Positions 49,512 through 61,935 of a stretch of DNA of 64,000 bases are shown piece after piece (the first letter of the stretch is position 1; every line of letters starts with the position of its first letter). The DNA is from Typhlomys cinereus. Lineage: Eukaryota > Chordata > Mammalia > Rodentia > Platacanthomyidae. Location of the stretch: the NCBI GenBank assembly GCA_023101885.1, contig JALPQD010000207.1:2202653-2266652 (forward strand), read 5' to 3'. Position numbers and translations under genes: made by a program. The notes beneath the pieces were generated by a model. It did not search any database. It was not told the DNA's origin and was given only the letters and a program-made list of their open reading frames with translations.

Positions 49512-51053
49512 CTAACTTCTTCCACTACCTCTCAGCAGTTTGCACCTGCTTTCTCCTTTGTTTCTCCAACTAATCTGAACATGCCGCCTGTCCCAGCTAA
49601 CTTCAAGGACGCCTCTGTGCTTCAGGAGTTCCACAGTAGGAGGCTGGATGCCAGCGGGGCCTTGCTAGAAGAAGCGGCCACGTATTTCCAAACTGCCTCT
49701 CACTCTTCACCCTGCACTGCATCCAAGGGGGCTTCGACATTACCGTTTTCCTCTTGCGCTCGCCTGCCAGGTTCCAATCTCTCTGCTTCACACGCAACCG
49801 ATCAAGCACCTGGATTGGCATCGGAAGCACAGAAGACCACTTTAACCTCGCATGTCCTTAGTGCCAGGGAACATTCGAGAACCTCTTCTTCACCTCCCTC
49901 CAGTGTTTCTCCAAAGTCACATTCGGCCTCCTACATACCAGTCCGCATTGTCATGCACTCTCTCTCACCCAGCCCCAAGCCCTTCACCTCCTCTGTCCAC
50001 GGCTCTTTATCTACAGTCTGCAGCCCGATGTCATCTAGTGGAAATCTTTCCAAGTCAGGTGTCAAGTCCCCGGTTCCCTCTCGGCTGTCCCTCCTCACGG
50101 CCATCCTCAAGTCAAACCCTTCTCACCAAAGACCTCTGTCCCCTGCATCCTGCCCCACTTTTTCTCTCAACTCCCTGGCCTCTTCTACTCTCACACTTGA
50201 TCAAAAAGTAAGGCAAACCCCACCCACACCTAAAAAATCTCTTTCGAGCGGCTCCTTGGGAGACCTGTCTCCAGAGCAAGGAGAACTCCAGACTTCTGAG
50301 ATGGCCCAGCAATCCTGCCACCTGCCTTTCTTAACCAAGTCTACTCCTCTTTCTCAGGTATACTCCCTCCCTCCTGCACCTGGGGGTAGCAGCCTTGTTC
50401 CTTGTAGCGCGGACAAGACACCATCACCCCCTTCGAAGAGCACAACAGTGCTCCCGCAGCTGCAAACCAATGCATCGAGTCCTGCAGATGCTCCGCCCAT
50501 TGCATCGAGCCTGACCCCTCGGTCCTTTTCAAAGGGCAGGCTGAGTGATGACCTCAGCAGCCCGGCAAAGCCCAGGGAAACCTACAAACACCCTTCTGTC
50601 TTAGGCTTCCCTGCATCATCTTCTACATCTCCTCCTGCTAATGAGAGCACTACCCCTTCCCCGACAGAGAAATGCTTCCGTCCTTCCCCAGCACTCTCAA
50701 ACCTGATAGACAGATCCAACAGACCCGCCTCTCTGCAGCACTCAGCCCACGTGCCCAGTCCTTTGGCTCTTCCTTCACCTTCCGTCTCCAGCGCTAGCTC
50801 TGCCCCTCTTTCCAACCTGGGGGCCTCCATCCTCCCCCCTGCTAATCTGCCCACCCAGGGAGTGCAGAGATCTGCCCTGCAGTCACTTGCTGGCAGTGGT
50901 ACATTTCCTTCAACAACCGGCAAGTCTGAAAGCACGATGTCCAATCACAGACCACCTGTTTCAACCCTGTCGCTTCCTGTCTCATTAACAAGAACCAAGG
51001 AATTGATTTCACCTTGCACTTTATCAACAGGCCCTGAAAATAAGAAACCCAAG
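49512..51053 (+). CDS. MLIP: MLIP large Ser/Pro/Thr-rich alternative exon (514 codons)
   Basis: Large internal exon of the long MLIP isoforms. Acceptor ATTTTTCTTTCCTCTAG ends at 49511; donor AAG|GTATTT has GT at 51054-51055; 1542 nt = 514 codons, phase 0-0, no stop. It starts LTSSTTSQQFAPAFSFVSPT, 23 codons before the first Met (49581), so that Met is internal and not a start; the open frame running past 51053 is intron. The sequence is low complexity and rich in Ser, Pro and Thr with many SP/TP sites, without recognisable folded domain or membrane segment. The block best conserved with human is at exon residues 176-208 (50037-50135), with KSPVPSRLSLLTAILKSNPS. The end (LTRTKELISPCTLSTGPENK, then KPK) matches human ...ISPCALSMSTGPENKKSK. 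In human and mouse this exon is alternatively spliced; the 72-nt exon at 62426 follows. A disordered phosphorylated scaffold segment is inferred. Confidence 0.95.
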
Positions 51054-53675
51054 GTATTTTTTTTTGCATGCTGCATGTTTATTCTGAAAAATAGAATATT
51101 CTTCAGAGAAAATTCAATAATTTTATTTATTCTATAACTATGTTTATGACTCTAAGTGCATTTTCTCTAGGCATAATATGAGTTATAGTCTTGGTCCTGA
51201 TTACAGAATTACAAGCAGCTAGCTAAGATTTTGCAATATGATGCACTTCTGACTGCTTAACAAGAAGAACCTCGTTATCCATAAATATACCCTGTACTGA
51301 CAGTGTAGTAAGTAGATAGGATTAGTATAAAGCAAAATAACATTATCAATCAAGGTTCAAGATATGGACACCAAGCCATATCTTGATATCACATTGATTC
51401 TTTTATAGCTCCCAAGCTATGAGCTGAACCAGTTTGGCTTTTGCTACATCCATATAGGGCAAAAGGGAATAGAAATTTCCTTCAAATGTGAATATTATTT
51501 AATTCACTACAAAAGCTAAATATTAAGAAATTATTAGTCACAGAGAGAATGAACAAGCTAAGTGTAAGAATGTAGAATTAGGAGGAAAGAAATGTTGGGT
51601 TTTAAATCTCCAAAGCAGTTCATTGAGCAAAATTTTGAGAACAGCATTTATTTTACTAAGAGAGCCAGGACATTCGACAGACTGATGCCGTAATGCAGTT
51701 CTGATGGTGGTATCCTGTTCTACTTTAGAGCATGTCAGCTTCCCATCTATTCTCAAAGAATTCAGGAATAGGTTACATACAGTAAGCATTCGATAGTTAC
51801 TAAGTAAATAAAATCATGGAGGTGTGAGAAATAGCAGGAGGTGGGACTTTTCAATTAAGTCTATGGAAATAACACAGCTTTGAAGCTTTGGAGCTTCACA
51901 GACAGGGCATTTATTTCTGCTGCTTCCAGATGATGAATGTAAGGCTGTAGCAATAAATCCACCCACATGATCTGGTTATTGATGTTGCAACATAATTCAA
52001 CTCACACAGCATGCACCTAACATCTACTGTACTAGCCCACCACCTTATTAGCTTTCTCTAGTGTGTATGTGATATTTTCCATGAGGAATTAGTAGAAAAA
52101 TTATGTCTCCTAAAATCCCCATTCTGCGGTAAGAAAATACAGAATATAATGTAGAGGAGCTAGAAAGAGTTCTTACGTCTACAGTATATCTAGAATGCAA
52201 ATGAATTTCTCTGTACTGGCTCTCAAACCCCACAGGAATACTAAAAATCTCTAAAATGAAATGGAAGTATTTGTGTCTAATTTGTGCACATTCTCCTGTA
52301 TGCTTTAAATCATCTCTAAAATTGCTTATGATGTCCAACAAAATACAGTCATTATGTAAATAGTAGCTATGTTATATTGTTTAGGAAATTAGAGCAAGAA
52401 AAAATCTACATGCTATGTACTGACACAATTTTTAAAAGATTTTTTAGTCAATGATGACTGGGTGAGTCTATGGATATGAAAACTTTGGATTCAAAGTCTA
52501 GTTGCATGAGACAAAATTTGTATTTTTTGTAATTCAGGTTACAAAGATCAGTGATGCCTGATCTTTGTAATAATGATCATAAGCTCATTATTATGGGATG
52601 AGGCTAGTGAGGGAAGTCATTATAAATGTGAGATTTGTCAGAAATGATTATGAGTTACATTGATGAAGAGGTAAGGAGTTAGCATTTCCAACACTGATTA
52701 CAACTTATTCAAATGTACAGATAATCCCAGAAGACTGTATGTGGAAACATGAGAAAATGTGCCTTATCAATGAAGAATGATAATTAATAATAACAATTAT
52801 TAAAGACATTGAATGATTTCTGTAAATTGGGAACTATGGAACTAGTTATACAAAGTAGCAAAAATTAGTTAAGATAGATTGCAGTTAAGATAGGTCATAG
52901 TTTACTTTTATAACCATATGATGTGAATAAAATTATCATCTCTGTTTTATATATGTATGCCAAGGAACAGGACTTCAGTAAATTTGTTCAGACCATCACA
53001 TGTTGGCTACAATGCCAGCATTTATATTAATTTAAGTCTGCTAGTTCTTGAAATCCTTTTTTATTATGATTTATTGCTACAAAGAAGTAACTTAAACTAA
53101 TGATCGAGTTACTCTGTAATTTTTATGAAGCAAATCTTCCTGTGGAATAATGATCAGAATTCTCTACTAACATAATATTTGAGTTGTTAAAATGACCTTT
53201 CAGAGATTAAGCCCTTCAAATTTTAACTTTTAAAGCCACCGAGATTGATAAAATTTAACTTTAGCTACAATTTTAAACTTTAAATTCTTACTTATTTAGG
53301 TAAAGTGATCTTCATTAACTTTTCAATACATATAGATGATTAGGAAATTCATTTATAGTAATCATCAGTGCAATCATTACTGTTTCCTTAATTTATTGAA
53401 TTTCTATTTTTTTAAATTAAGATAGGTCTCCATGCACCCTTATTGACAAACATTCTTTAGTGTTTGCTTGTAATAGACTTAAATTATTCATTACCTTTGG
53501 GAAAAGTTATTTTACTCTAGAAGTTGTCCAGAGTGTCCTCTTTATAGTACACCACGTTTTGTTTGTGTTTCATCCTATTATGGATCTACTCTGAGTTTGA
53601 AGAGGGATATGAGCTCAGAAGAGTTCTGTATCAAAGACATACTTTTTTCTGGTTCTCTTCCTGCTCTCAATTTTT

Positions 53676-54353
53676 TTTTATTTTTTCTTTTTTTTATAAC
53701 ATTTTTTATTATTATTTCCGCTCATACAAACTTAATAGGTAGACCAGTTCCCTCCCTCCCTCCTCCCCCCGAACCCCCTGCTCCCCCTCCCTCCCTCCCC
53801 ATCTCCCAGTGCCTCTCCCCCAATTCCCAGAGAGTCCTTTATTGTGTATGCCTAACTCTCCTCTTGGTCCTCCTTTCCGATGACCTAAAAGGACCCAGTG
53901 GCATTTCCCTGAACCCTTTCTCGTGTTCCCCTTAAGCTAGGAACACTACTGTGGCCATCAATCCCTTGCCTCCAAGGATCCTGTGCCTTTAGCCGATGTT
54001 AGACTTTGTGAGGTCAATAGTGTGACGGACATGGCGCAGGGCATGCAAAGTCCTATTATGATTGCTTCACCCTATCTAATGTGGAACTCTTCAAATCATG
54101 CCCCCCCATCCTTTGCTCTTACAATCTTACCACCCCCTCTCCGCAAATGTCCCTGAGCTTCAGGAAGGGGGGAGATTAGGCTGGCTTAGTTCTATGTGGA
54201 TGATATAGAGTCTCTGAAGTTCTGGATTGTGGTTTGTTGATTTTCTTTTGCAGTTTTGCTGCTCCTGCAATGCCCTTCACTCCATCCTGATGGGCACTGT
54301 ATGTCACCCCCTGGTCAGAGACAAAAAACTGTTAAACTGGAGCCTTGTTATAA
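53676..54353 (-). mobile_element. 5'-truncated L1 3' UTR with 18-bp target duplication
   Basis: Perfect 18-bp direct repeat TTCCTGCTCTCAATTTTT at 53658-53675 and 54354-54371. Between them a T-rich tract, CGCTCATACAAACTTAATAG, C/T-rich tract, then 3' UTR sequence ending GTTAAACTGGAGCCTTGTTA. Only the 3' UTR is present. Closely related to the copies at 33166 and 45000. Confidence 0.9.
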
Positions 54354-55751
54354 TTCCTGCTCTCAATTTTTGAAGAATTTTTAGTATTCATTTTTTTTGC
54401 TTATTTAATTTTCCTGATTTTTATGATCACTCCTAGAAGCATAGGATGAAGTTGATGAACATGGTCACAAGAATGAGCATTATTTACATACCTGTAAAAA
54501 TATCCATGTACACTTTTGATCTAAAAAAACTTCTTACCCTGTAAATTCTGCAAAAAGATTTGCTTTCTGAGACATAGTCTTCCTTTTCATCTTTAATTAC
54601 AACTGGCTTCTTCCTTTATTACCTTCATAGTTTAAAATGAGGAAATCAAGTCCCTTTTATTACAAGTTATTACATCTTGAATTATATCTTGAGCATAATA
54701 ATTCATTCAAGTTGATACTTGTCGAGATAAATTGAATCCCAATTATTTTTGGCATTTGATTGTTTTGAGATTGGTGAAATTATTTTGTCCATTTAGAGGA
54801 GGAAACAGACACAAGCTCTATGACATCAAAGGATTAATATGTTTTCAGGAGTTTTTACTCAACTTGCTCCTTTCAGGATGGTGCTAATCCAAGCACGGGA
54901 TTCCTTTTGAAGTCAAAGAACTTCAGACTTGGTTCATCTTCACTCACTCCCAGATCCCACAAGGAGAGGGACACTAGAATACAAATGGTCATCAAGTTAA
55001 AACAGAAATGTTTGAAGGAGATGAGTTCAGAGTCTGGGCTCTACTGTCTTTTGATATTAAAATAATGTGAAACAGCTGGAGAATACTGAAATTAAAGTCA
55101 GTTATAAAATATAGTTAATGTTCCTTTTTCATTGCTAGAGTTTTGGTTCTATTTATATTGGCATAGTATTACTGATATACTAACTCCAGATGCAGTCTTA
55201 AAATAGTATTTATTTTATAATTATGGCCCTAGAAAGAATGTACATATCTCTGAATATGACTCAATATCTGCATTGTGATATGATTTTCTCCTTCAGGGAC
55301 ATGGTCATATAAAAATCCACCTTCAGGATGGTGTATGAGTTGCCAATATATTTATTCTTCATTTTAAAAAGTAGCTTGCTTCTCTTAATGAGGTATCATG
55401 ACATTTCCTATAGAAACTGGAGTACTCATTATATCAAAATCTCATAGAATTTGCTCCTCACTGAAATTGGTCTGAGGTCTCTTCCAAATATGGGTATTTC
55501 AGTGGACTGGTCTTAAAGTTATTCGTAGTCCTAAGTTGTTTATAGAATCGTTGGGAGCTTTTGACGTTTCCTCGGCCTTAATAGGCAGTGTTTTGTTCAC
55601 TTAACTTTCATTCCTTTAAGCCATTGGACTATTTCCAGTCACATTGTACTGGAAATTTGTGTATCAGGCAGTATGTGACTTTCTTCATCTCTCAGAACCA
55701 CATATATGTTGAGAAATGAGATGTATGAAATATATCTGCATAACTTATCTG

Positions 55752-56080
55752 TCTGCCTCATCCATTCACTAAATATGTACAGGGTATCTAATACATACTT
55801 TCCAAAGCTGTAACAACATCACAATGACTGAAGCATGAAAAGGTGATTGCTCCAACAAATTTCATGTTCTGTGGTGGAGGAGAAACAATCTACAATACAT
55901 TTTCCAAATTTTAAGACAATTATCTTGTTAAGAGGGTCAAGAGTGTTATAGAGAGACTTACAACCTGGTAAGGACAATCCTTACGGGATATCTTCACAAA
56001 TTTTCATTGGATGGATAGAATACATCTCTTTGAAAACAGGAGGTAACGCCTAAGAAAGACAGTATAATAAAGAAAAGGTC
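55752..56080 (+). repeat. Possible L2-type relic
   Basis: TCCATTCACTAAATATGTAC, AAATTTCATGTTCTGTGGTG and GAGAAACAATCTACAATACA follow an L2-like 3' region. Confidence 0.35.
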
Positions 56081-56814
56081 TGAGGTCAATGAATGATGAT
56101 AGATAGGTTTAAACAACAGTTTGGGGGCCAGTGTGGAGGTTCAGAGTGAGAAACAGGTTCTCAGGGGCAGATGCCACGGAAAGCAAGGTTCCACTATGAA
56201 GTCTTTGTTCTCTGCTTTGTGAGGTGGCCATTGGAGGGTTCAAGTACACAGGTGACAGGATCCTGACTACCTTGTGAAGAATGGGGTGCACAGAGAGTTA
56301 AGAGAGGGGCAGAGAGAGTGCCAAGAAAGTGATTCTGGGGATCCGGACAAACCATGGTCAGATCACAGAGAAGAAGGCAAAGACATAGGACTTCTGTGTA
56401 CATTTCATAGGCCATTTCTCAAAGCCACTACATGAAGCAATAGGTTTATGTCGCTTCCCGTTTTTTCCCTCCCTTTCAGTGTTTTTTTTTTTAATATATT
56501 GCACCCTTTGCTGTGCTTTTTTTGGGGGGGGAGGGGCATTTCCTAGTTTCCCATAACTCTTCCACACTTGCTCTCTGTCCCATCCAGCTCAAAACTAAGC
56601 AGTTTTGTGTCCCATTCCCTTGGCTCTTCTCCAGGTAAGGTCTGAATTATCTTAGTGATGAGTCACATCAAGTGTCAAGGATTAACAAAAAGTATTTTAC
56701 TTTGGAAGAGTATTTGCAATTTAATTTAATTGGAGAGTTGTGAAGTTTAACTCAAAGAAGACACTGTGTGTATGTGTGTATGTGTGTGTGTGGAGTACTC
56801 ACATGTTTGCAGGT

Positions 56815-57145
56815 TTAACAGTTACTCCTTAACTATTGCTGTGAGAGAGCACCCAAAGTCAAGCAACTTAAGGGAGAAAAGGAAATTTATGTAGCTTACA
56901 CGTCCAGAGGGGAGATACAGTCTTTCATGGCAGAGGTGGCATGGCTGGCTGGCTGAAGCTGGAAGACACTGCAGACATCTTGGAGGCTGAGAGCTGCAAG
57001 ACTGCTTACCTCTTAGTGATGGGGTGGGACTAAACCACCTCAAGGCCCACCCCTTGGGACTGCTTTCCTTCAGCAAGGCTCCACCTCTTAAGGTGCCATG
57101 ACCTTCTTAAACACTGTGACAGCATGACTTTCAAACCATGACAGC
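56815..57145 (-). mobile_element. URR1-like DNA element, family 2, minus strand
   Basis: TTAACTATTGCTGTGAGAGA, AAGCAACTTAAGGGAGAAAA, GGGACTAAACCACCTCAAGG, AGCAAGGCTCCACCTCTTAA, AACACTGTGACAGC: a reversed copy of the 18140 type. Confidence 0.55.
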
Positions 57146-57235
57146 AGGTGAGGGTTCATGCAATCGTTAGAGGTAGATATCACGAGGTCTTTCTCAGTCA
57201 TCATTATAGAGTTTGAGGGAGATTGTCTCAAGGAT

Positions 57236-57432
57236 CCTGGAACTCACCATTTTAGCTAGGCCGGCTGGCTAGTGAGCTCTCTGGAGTCTCCTAATCTCAA
57301 CCCACCCTCTTCGCTGAGGTAAAAAGAATGTGCCTTCCCACCTGACATTTTACACAATTGTTGGGGAATTGAACGTAGGTCTTCAAGTTTAAGCAAAACG
57401 TATTTCATCCACTGGGTCATCTCCCTAGCCTA
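57236..57432 (-). mobile_element. Probable B3/B4-type SINE
   Basis: Contains AACTCACCATTTTAGCTAGG, GGGGAATTGAACGTAGGTCT and CACTGGGTCATCTCCCTAGC, the reverse complement of an old rodent tRNA-derived SINE head with body. Confidence 0.5.
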
Positions 57433-57522
57433 GAAGAGACCTTCCAAAGGAAAAGAAGAAAACAAAATAGGGACTCAAGTTTATGAGTTTGAATGTTGCA
57501 ATCTCATGTCCAGAAGGAAGTT

Positions 57523-57706
57523 GAAGAGATTTTGGAGATAGCTCAGCAGATAAGAGTACTTTTTGTACTGAGTGCAATTTTCCAGCATCCATATAAAAAA
57601 GCTGGGTGAGATCCTGTATATGCTTGGGTTGGGGAGGTGCTATGGAATGCTTGTCACCAATCTGATTCCAGGCTCGGTGACAGACTGTCTTAAGAAAATA
57701 AATGTG
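57523..57706 (+). mobile_element. Diverged B2-like SINE
   Basis: TTGGAGATAGCTCAGCAGAT, AAGAGTACTTTTTGTACTGA and TTCCAGCATCCATATAAAAA match a B2-type head and linker; ends in AAGAAAATAAATG. The young SINE at 57708 follows at once. Confidence 0.5.
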
Positions 57707-57707
57707 A

Positions 57708-57979
57708 GGGGCTGGAGAGATGACTCAGGGGTTAAGCCTCTGCCTTGCAGGCGGAAGGTTCCAAGTTCGGATCCTAGACCCCATGTATAGACCCCGGGCA
57801 GAAGTGGGGGGACGCCCTGCATTTCTGGTCCTGGTAGGGCGGAGCCTGTGAATCGCGGAACAGAGTAAACAAGGAGGAGGTGGAGGCGGTCCATGGTGGT
57901 TCCCGAATTCGTCAGTGGTTCTACACATACACACACATACATACACACGCACACACACTCACCATTGAATTAAAAAAAA
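57708..57979 (+). mobile_element. Young B2-superfamily SINE, copy C
   Basis: Plus-strand copy: head GGGCTGGAGAGATGACTCAG, B-box-like GTTCGGATCCT, GC-rich body with GGCGGAGCCTGTGAATCGCG, then CA-rich repeat and ATTGAATTAAAAAAAAA. Directly follows an older SINE-like segment (57523-57706). No clean target duplication seen. Confidence 0.83.
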
Positions 57980-58254
57980 AGAGAGGGAATAAAAATGGAG
58001 GGCAATTTAGAGGAGGATAGATGACATATTTCTTTGGTTTTTGAGTACATGCACCCCCCCCACACACACATAAAAAAGGAAGACGATTTCAGAACTTGAA
58101 CATCTTGGAAATGCTGCCAAGACATGCTTAGATGATGAAATAGGTACTCCAGTCAGATTTGTCTTGGGCTGGGATGAGAAATGAAAAATCTGTGCTATTT
58201 CACGTCTCCTGAATTTTATTGTAATCTTCAATTAAAATTAAAATTTGATGCTTC

Positions 58255-58400
58255 CAGTAATCAAATATTTGTTGAACATCTGTTCTTTGCTAGGCTGTTA
58301 TTAGGTCTTTAAAATCAATGGTGAAATCATCTGAAATCTCTCTTGTCTGATAGACTCAGCCAGTGAAAAGGAGGATGAAATAGCTTAAGGAAATAAATGG
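58255..58400 (+). repeat. Possible L2-type relic
   Basis: AATCAAATATTTGTTGAACA followed by TCTGTTCTTTGCTAGGCTGT resembles the 5' side of an L2 or MIR 3' region. Confidence 0.35.
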
Positions 58401-60024
58401 TATATGTTTAGGATGCAGAAAACACTCAAAAGATGGATCACACAGAGAGGAGTTCTGAGAAGGGATGTGCTCAGGTGAACTTTTCCAGCTGCCACCACTA
58501 TTTGCTCTCAGACACCCGTGAATTTAGACAGTTTTATCCTGGCTGAAACCATCCCCGCAGCAATGGAGATATTCTGAAGTGGCATTTGCTCTCCTCCTTT
58601 GGCTATTAGACTATTGAGACAATGATCCCCAAGTAACTGGAATTTCCCCAAGACTCTCGTGCCTGAAGCCTGGTACCAGCCACAGAGAAACTTGTCTCTG
58701 GGAAAGAAATGTCACACAGTTCTGACAAATGGTCAGACTATTGTGTAGGAGCAACTGGAGCTCAGACAAGGATGGGTCAGCGTTAGGTGGGGCCACATCC
58801 TGACAAGAGCTGCTAAGGAATGCATTTCTCTTTCCATCCATTTAAATCGAAACCTCATGTCAGGACTCCAAAGATGGGCATCGACAGAACTCTTTGTTCC
58901 TTTACCCAATGTGGGCACATTGAGTAAATCTTTTCTATTTTTCTCAACTATTTGCCTGTCGGCAATTGGTGTGATGAGAACAGATGGCCCAGCTGTGCTT
59001 GTCAGGGCTGCCAGAGCCCAGGCTGTGTCCCTAATAAGTCCCAGTAACACCACCTCTGCCCCTTTGGTTCTCACTGTAGATTGTGCTATGCAGCACGCTG
59101 GAAACAAATGGTACAGGCCGTCTTCTATGGGTTAGATCAGAGATGGGGTTGATCTCAGACTCTGTCAGGGAGACTTTGACTCTGGAAATGCAGAACCGAG
59201 AAGTGTGGTTTGGGCCAAGCTCACATCTTTTCTTCATGAATTCTTCTGGAACAGATTGACCATGATCACAGTGAGGCTCTTGATCATGGCTTTCATTCCA
59301 TCACTAATCTGAAATTCGTCCATTTACCTGAACGTAAAATCGCCCATTCAAATCCCTTATTTTCAGCATTGAGATCTCATGACCCTTTCTAACTGGATTC
59401 CGCGGTGGAATTGTGGCATTACACTATGAAGTAAGGTAGTGGTGGGGAAGTGTTTTCTGAAGGAATAGGATATATTCTCATTGTCATTGACTTCACCATC
59501 AATATTTATATAACAGTAATCAACAAAGCCTATAAATAGGACTACATCTGGCAAGCAAATATAAAAATTTTCTTTCTTGCTAAACCTAGAATTTTCCCTT
59601 TAGTATGTCATATATATTTAAGAAATATCTGTTGAATCTTAACAATACAACTTACCAAATTGAAGTCTTACAATAGATATAATCACGTTGACAGATCTGA
59701 AAAGCTACTTCATCCTTAGTTATTTCTATCTACTATGAGTAGTTGAACGTGATTCTTATTTTCTACTATAGGCTATAGTTCAGGTCATCTCAGGCAATAT
59801 ATCACAGCAAATCAAATTTACACTATAGGAGAAAAACATTGAACTTGGCTGAAGCACTGAAACCTTAAAATACCGGTAAAGAAATATGTTTCAAATTAGT
59901 ATAAAGACTCAAGCAATATTGTTAAGAAAATTAAAAGGAAAGATAATGGATCCGAGAAGTATCTTTTACAGCACTAAGCATGATTTTTTGGTTAAGAGGT
60001 AAAAGCATCTGTCTTAAAGGACTT

Positions 60025-60075
60025 CTGCATTTCATGTAGTAACAACTCAATAAATATTTGTTGCATGAATCTACT
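60025..60075 (+). repeat. Possible L2/MIR terminal relic
   Basis: AACAACTCAATAAATATTTG followed by TTGCATGAAT matches the common 3' end of L2/MIR. Confidence 0.4.
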
Positions 60076-61458
60076 GGTTGAACGCTATATTCAATACGAT
60101 GTACAAGATGCACTAAAATCTACCATGTTGAGAGAACCCAGTAGCAAGATGTTCCTGCCATTAAGATATGACTGGAGTGAAGAAAAGAACTGCAGTGTAA
60201 CAAAAACGGTTCAAGAAAAAAAATATAAAAATCATGATCTTCATAGTTTACAGGGAAAAACTGGAAAGAGACAATACAATACACATTTCACCTCTGCTTT
60301 TCTATTGAGCTTTTAGTTTCAGAGTTTCTGTACATCCATGTAATTTCCCCTGTTGCTTTTGAAGAAATGATATTGCATTATAAATCCTTCTCAGTATGTA
60401 TTTTCATCTGAGAAAGCAGCACTGCAAGATCAGTGCAGCCCTTAAAGGATGGGAGAGCCCTCAGCCATCTAAGAGTTGTACCTCACAGAATGGATAGGAA
60501 TACAAAAGCAAGAACTGAAAGACAGACGCAGAGCTCCTTTTTCTGAGGTGGGAGAGGCACTTGGAAGAGGGAAGAGAAGATAAACAAGTATAATTTACTC
60601 CCCAAGTACAGGAGTGTATAGCATCAGAGACGTTGTTTGTATTTCAGTGAGTGTGTTTGCAGGTGTGTGTGAATATATGTGAATGTGTGTGTGATTGCAT
60701 GTGAAGCTCCGTGTACATCTAAATAAATATTCCTTTGTGTGTGAGGATATATAAGTGAGAATCTTGATTAACAGGCTGAAGTGGCCTGCCTGACATCCCA
60801 GCGAGGGTTTCTAATCTTCTTATATTTAACATAACAGACTAGGATAGAGTGTGTTTGGGTCCATGCTGAATGCTGATAGTCTTCTGAGTCCAGCCCTGTA
60901 GCTCATATTCTCTTTCAGCTTCTTCTTGGGAGAATGGATGCTCAAGCCCTCTTAGGTTTCATCGTATCAGTTTAGCAAAGTTGACTTTAATTACAACCAT
61001 AAGATTCACACGGTTTGCTTTAGTCTGACAAGCTTTGTCTTCGTGAGTGGATCTTTACCAGGAACCAAGACAGCCTGGGTGCTTGGAATCATTCCCTACC
61101 GAGCCATGGTGAAAGCCACTTGAAGAAGGGCACCTAAGGTGACAGGAGCCTTGATGGGGCTAATCAGCTGGAGACCCGAGTGGTAACAAGACTCGGTTTT
61201 TACTTAACCTTTTTTTTTTTTAAATCACCATTTCTGCAACTTCATCATGTTCTTCCATCACTCCCAAACAATACAAAAAACTCTGTTATTCAAAGTTTTA
61301 CTTAACTTCAGATGTTTTTCATTTGATTTGTTAACATCTCTGTATTAGAAAGATATAAAAATGAGCTAAAGATTAGGAGCTTGTTCTTTTTCTATATCTA
61401 ATCAAAAGTTTCTGTGGTAGGAATATTGAAGTTAGTGGCTACATTATGGTATTTTCTT

Positions 61459-61747
61459 GTGTGTGTGTGTGTGGTGTGTGTGTGTGTGTGTGTGTGTGTG
61501 TGCACCCAGAGGGTACTTGAATGCATGTATTTGTGGAGGCCTAAAAGCAATATTGGTAATCATCCTGGATAGGTCTACCTCCTTATTGCTTTGCTCTGGG
61601 ATTCCCAGGTTCTTAATCTTCTAGGGATGAATTACAGGTGACCACCATTTCTGCCCTGAGTTTTTACGTGGGATCTGGAGATCATAACTCAGGTTTTTTT
61701 TTGCTTGTGAGCCAAAGGCTTTAACTTCTGAATTATCTCTCTAGTCC
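61459..61747 (-). mobile_element. Older B2-superfamily SINE
   Basis: Minus-strand copy: (GT)n 61459-61501, AATCATCCTGGATAGGTC, TGCTCTGGGATTCCCAGG, AACTCAGG and decayed head TGAATTATCTCTCTAGTCC. Confidence 0.75.
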
Positions 61748-61785
61748 ATGTATTGCCGTTTTTTAAAGTAAAAAGCTGCTAGCCA

Positions 61786-61935
61786 GATGTGTGGGGAAAG
61801 GGTATGCGTGCCGTAATTCTAGCACTTGGTTTATAGAAGCAAAAGGATAATAAATTCCTGGTCAACCTGGGCCATAAAGCAAATGTGTTTTCTGGGATAT
61901 GTAGAAAGTTTCTATCTCAAAGAATGAAATCAAAA
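61786..61935 (+). mobile_element. B1-like (7SL-derived) SINE, diverged
   Basis: GTGTGGGGAAAGGGTATGCG, CGTAATTCTAGCACTTGG, TCCTGGTCAACCTGGGCC and TTTCTATCTCAAAGAATGAA follow the B1 order. Confidence 0.6.

Noticed and set aside
51054..51137. 27 residues at the end of the large open frame
   Set aside because: They follow the GT donor, are encoded by intron sequence and have no MLIP similarity.
60065..60316. 83-codon open frame
   Set aside because: It starts within an L2/MIR-like end and has no codon bias or known similarity.
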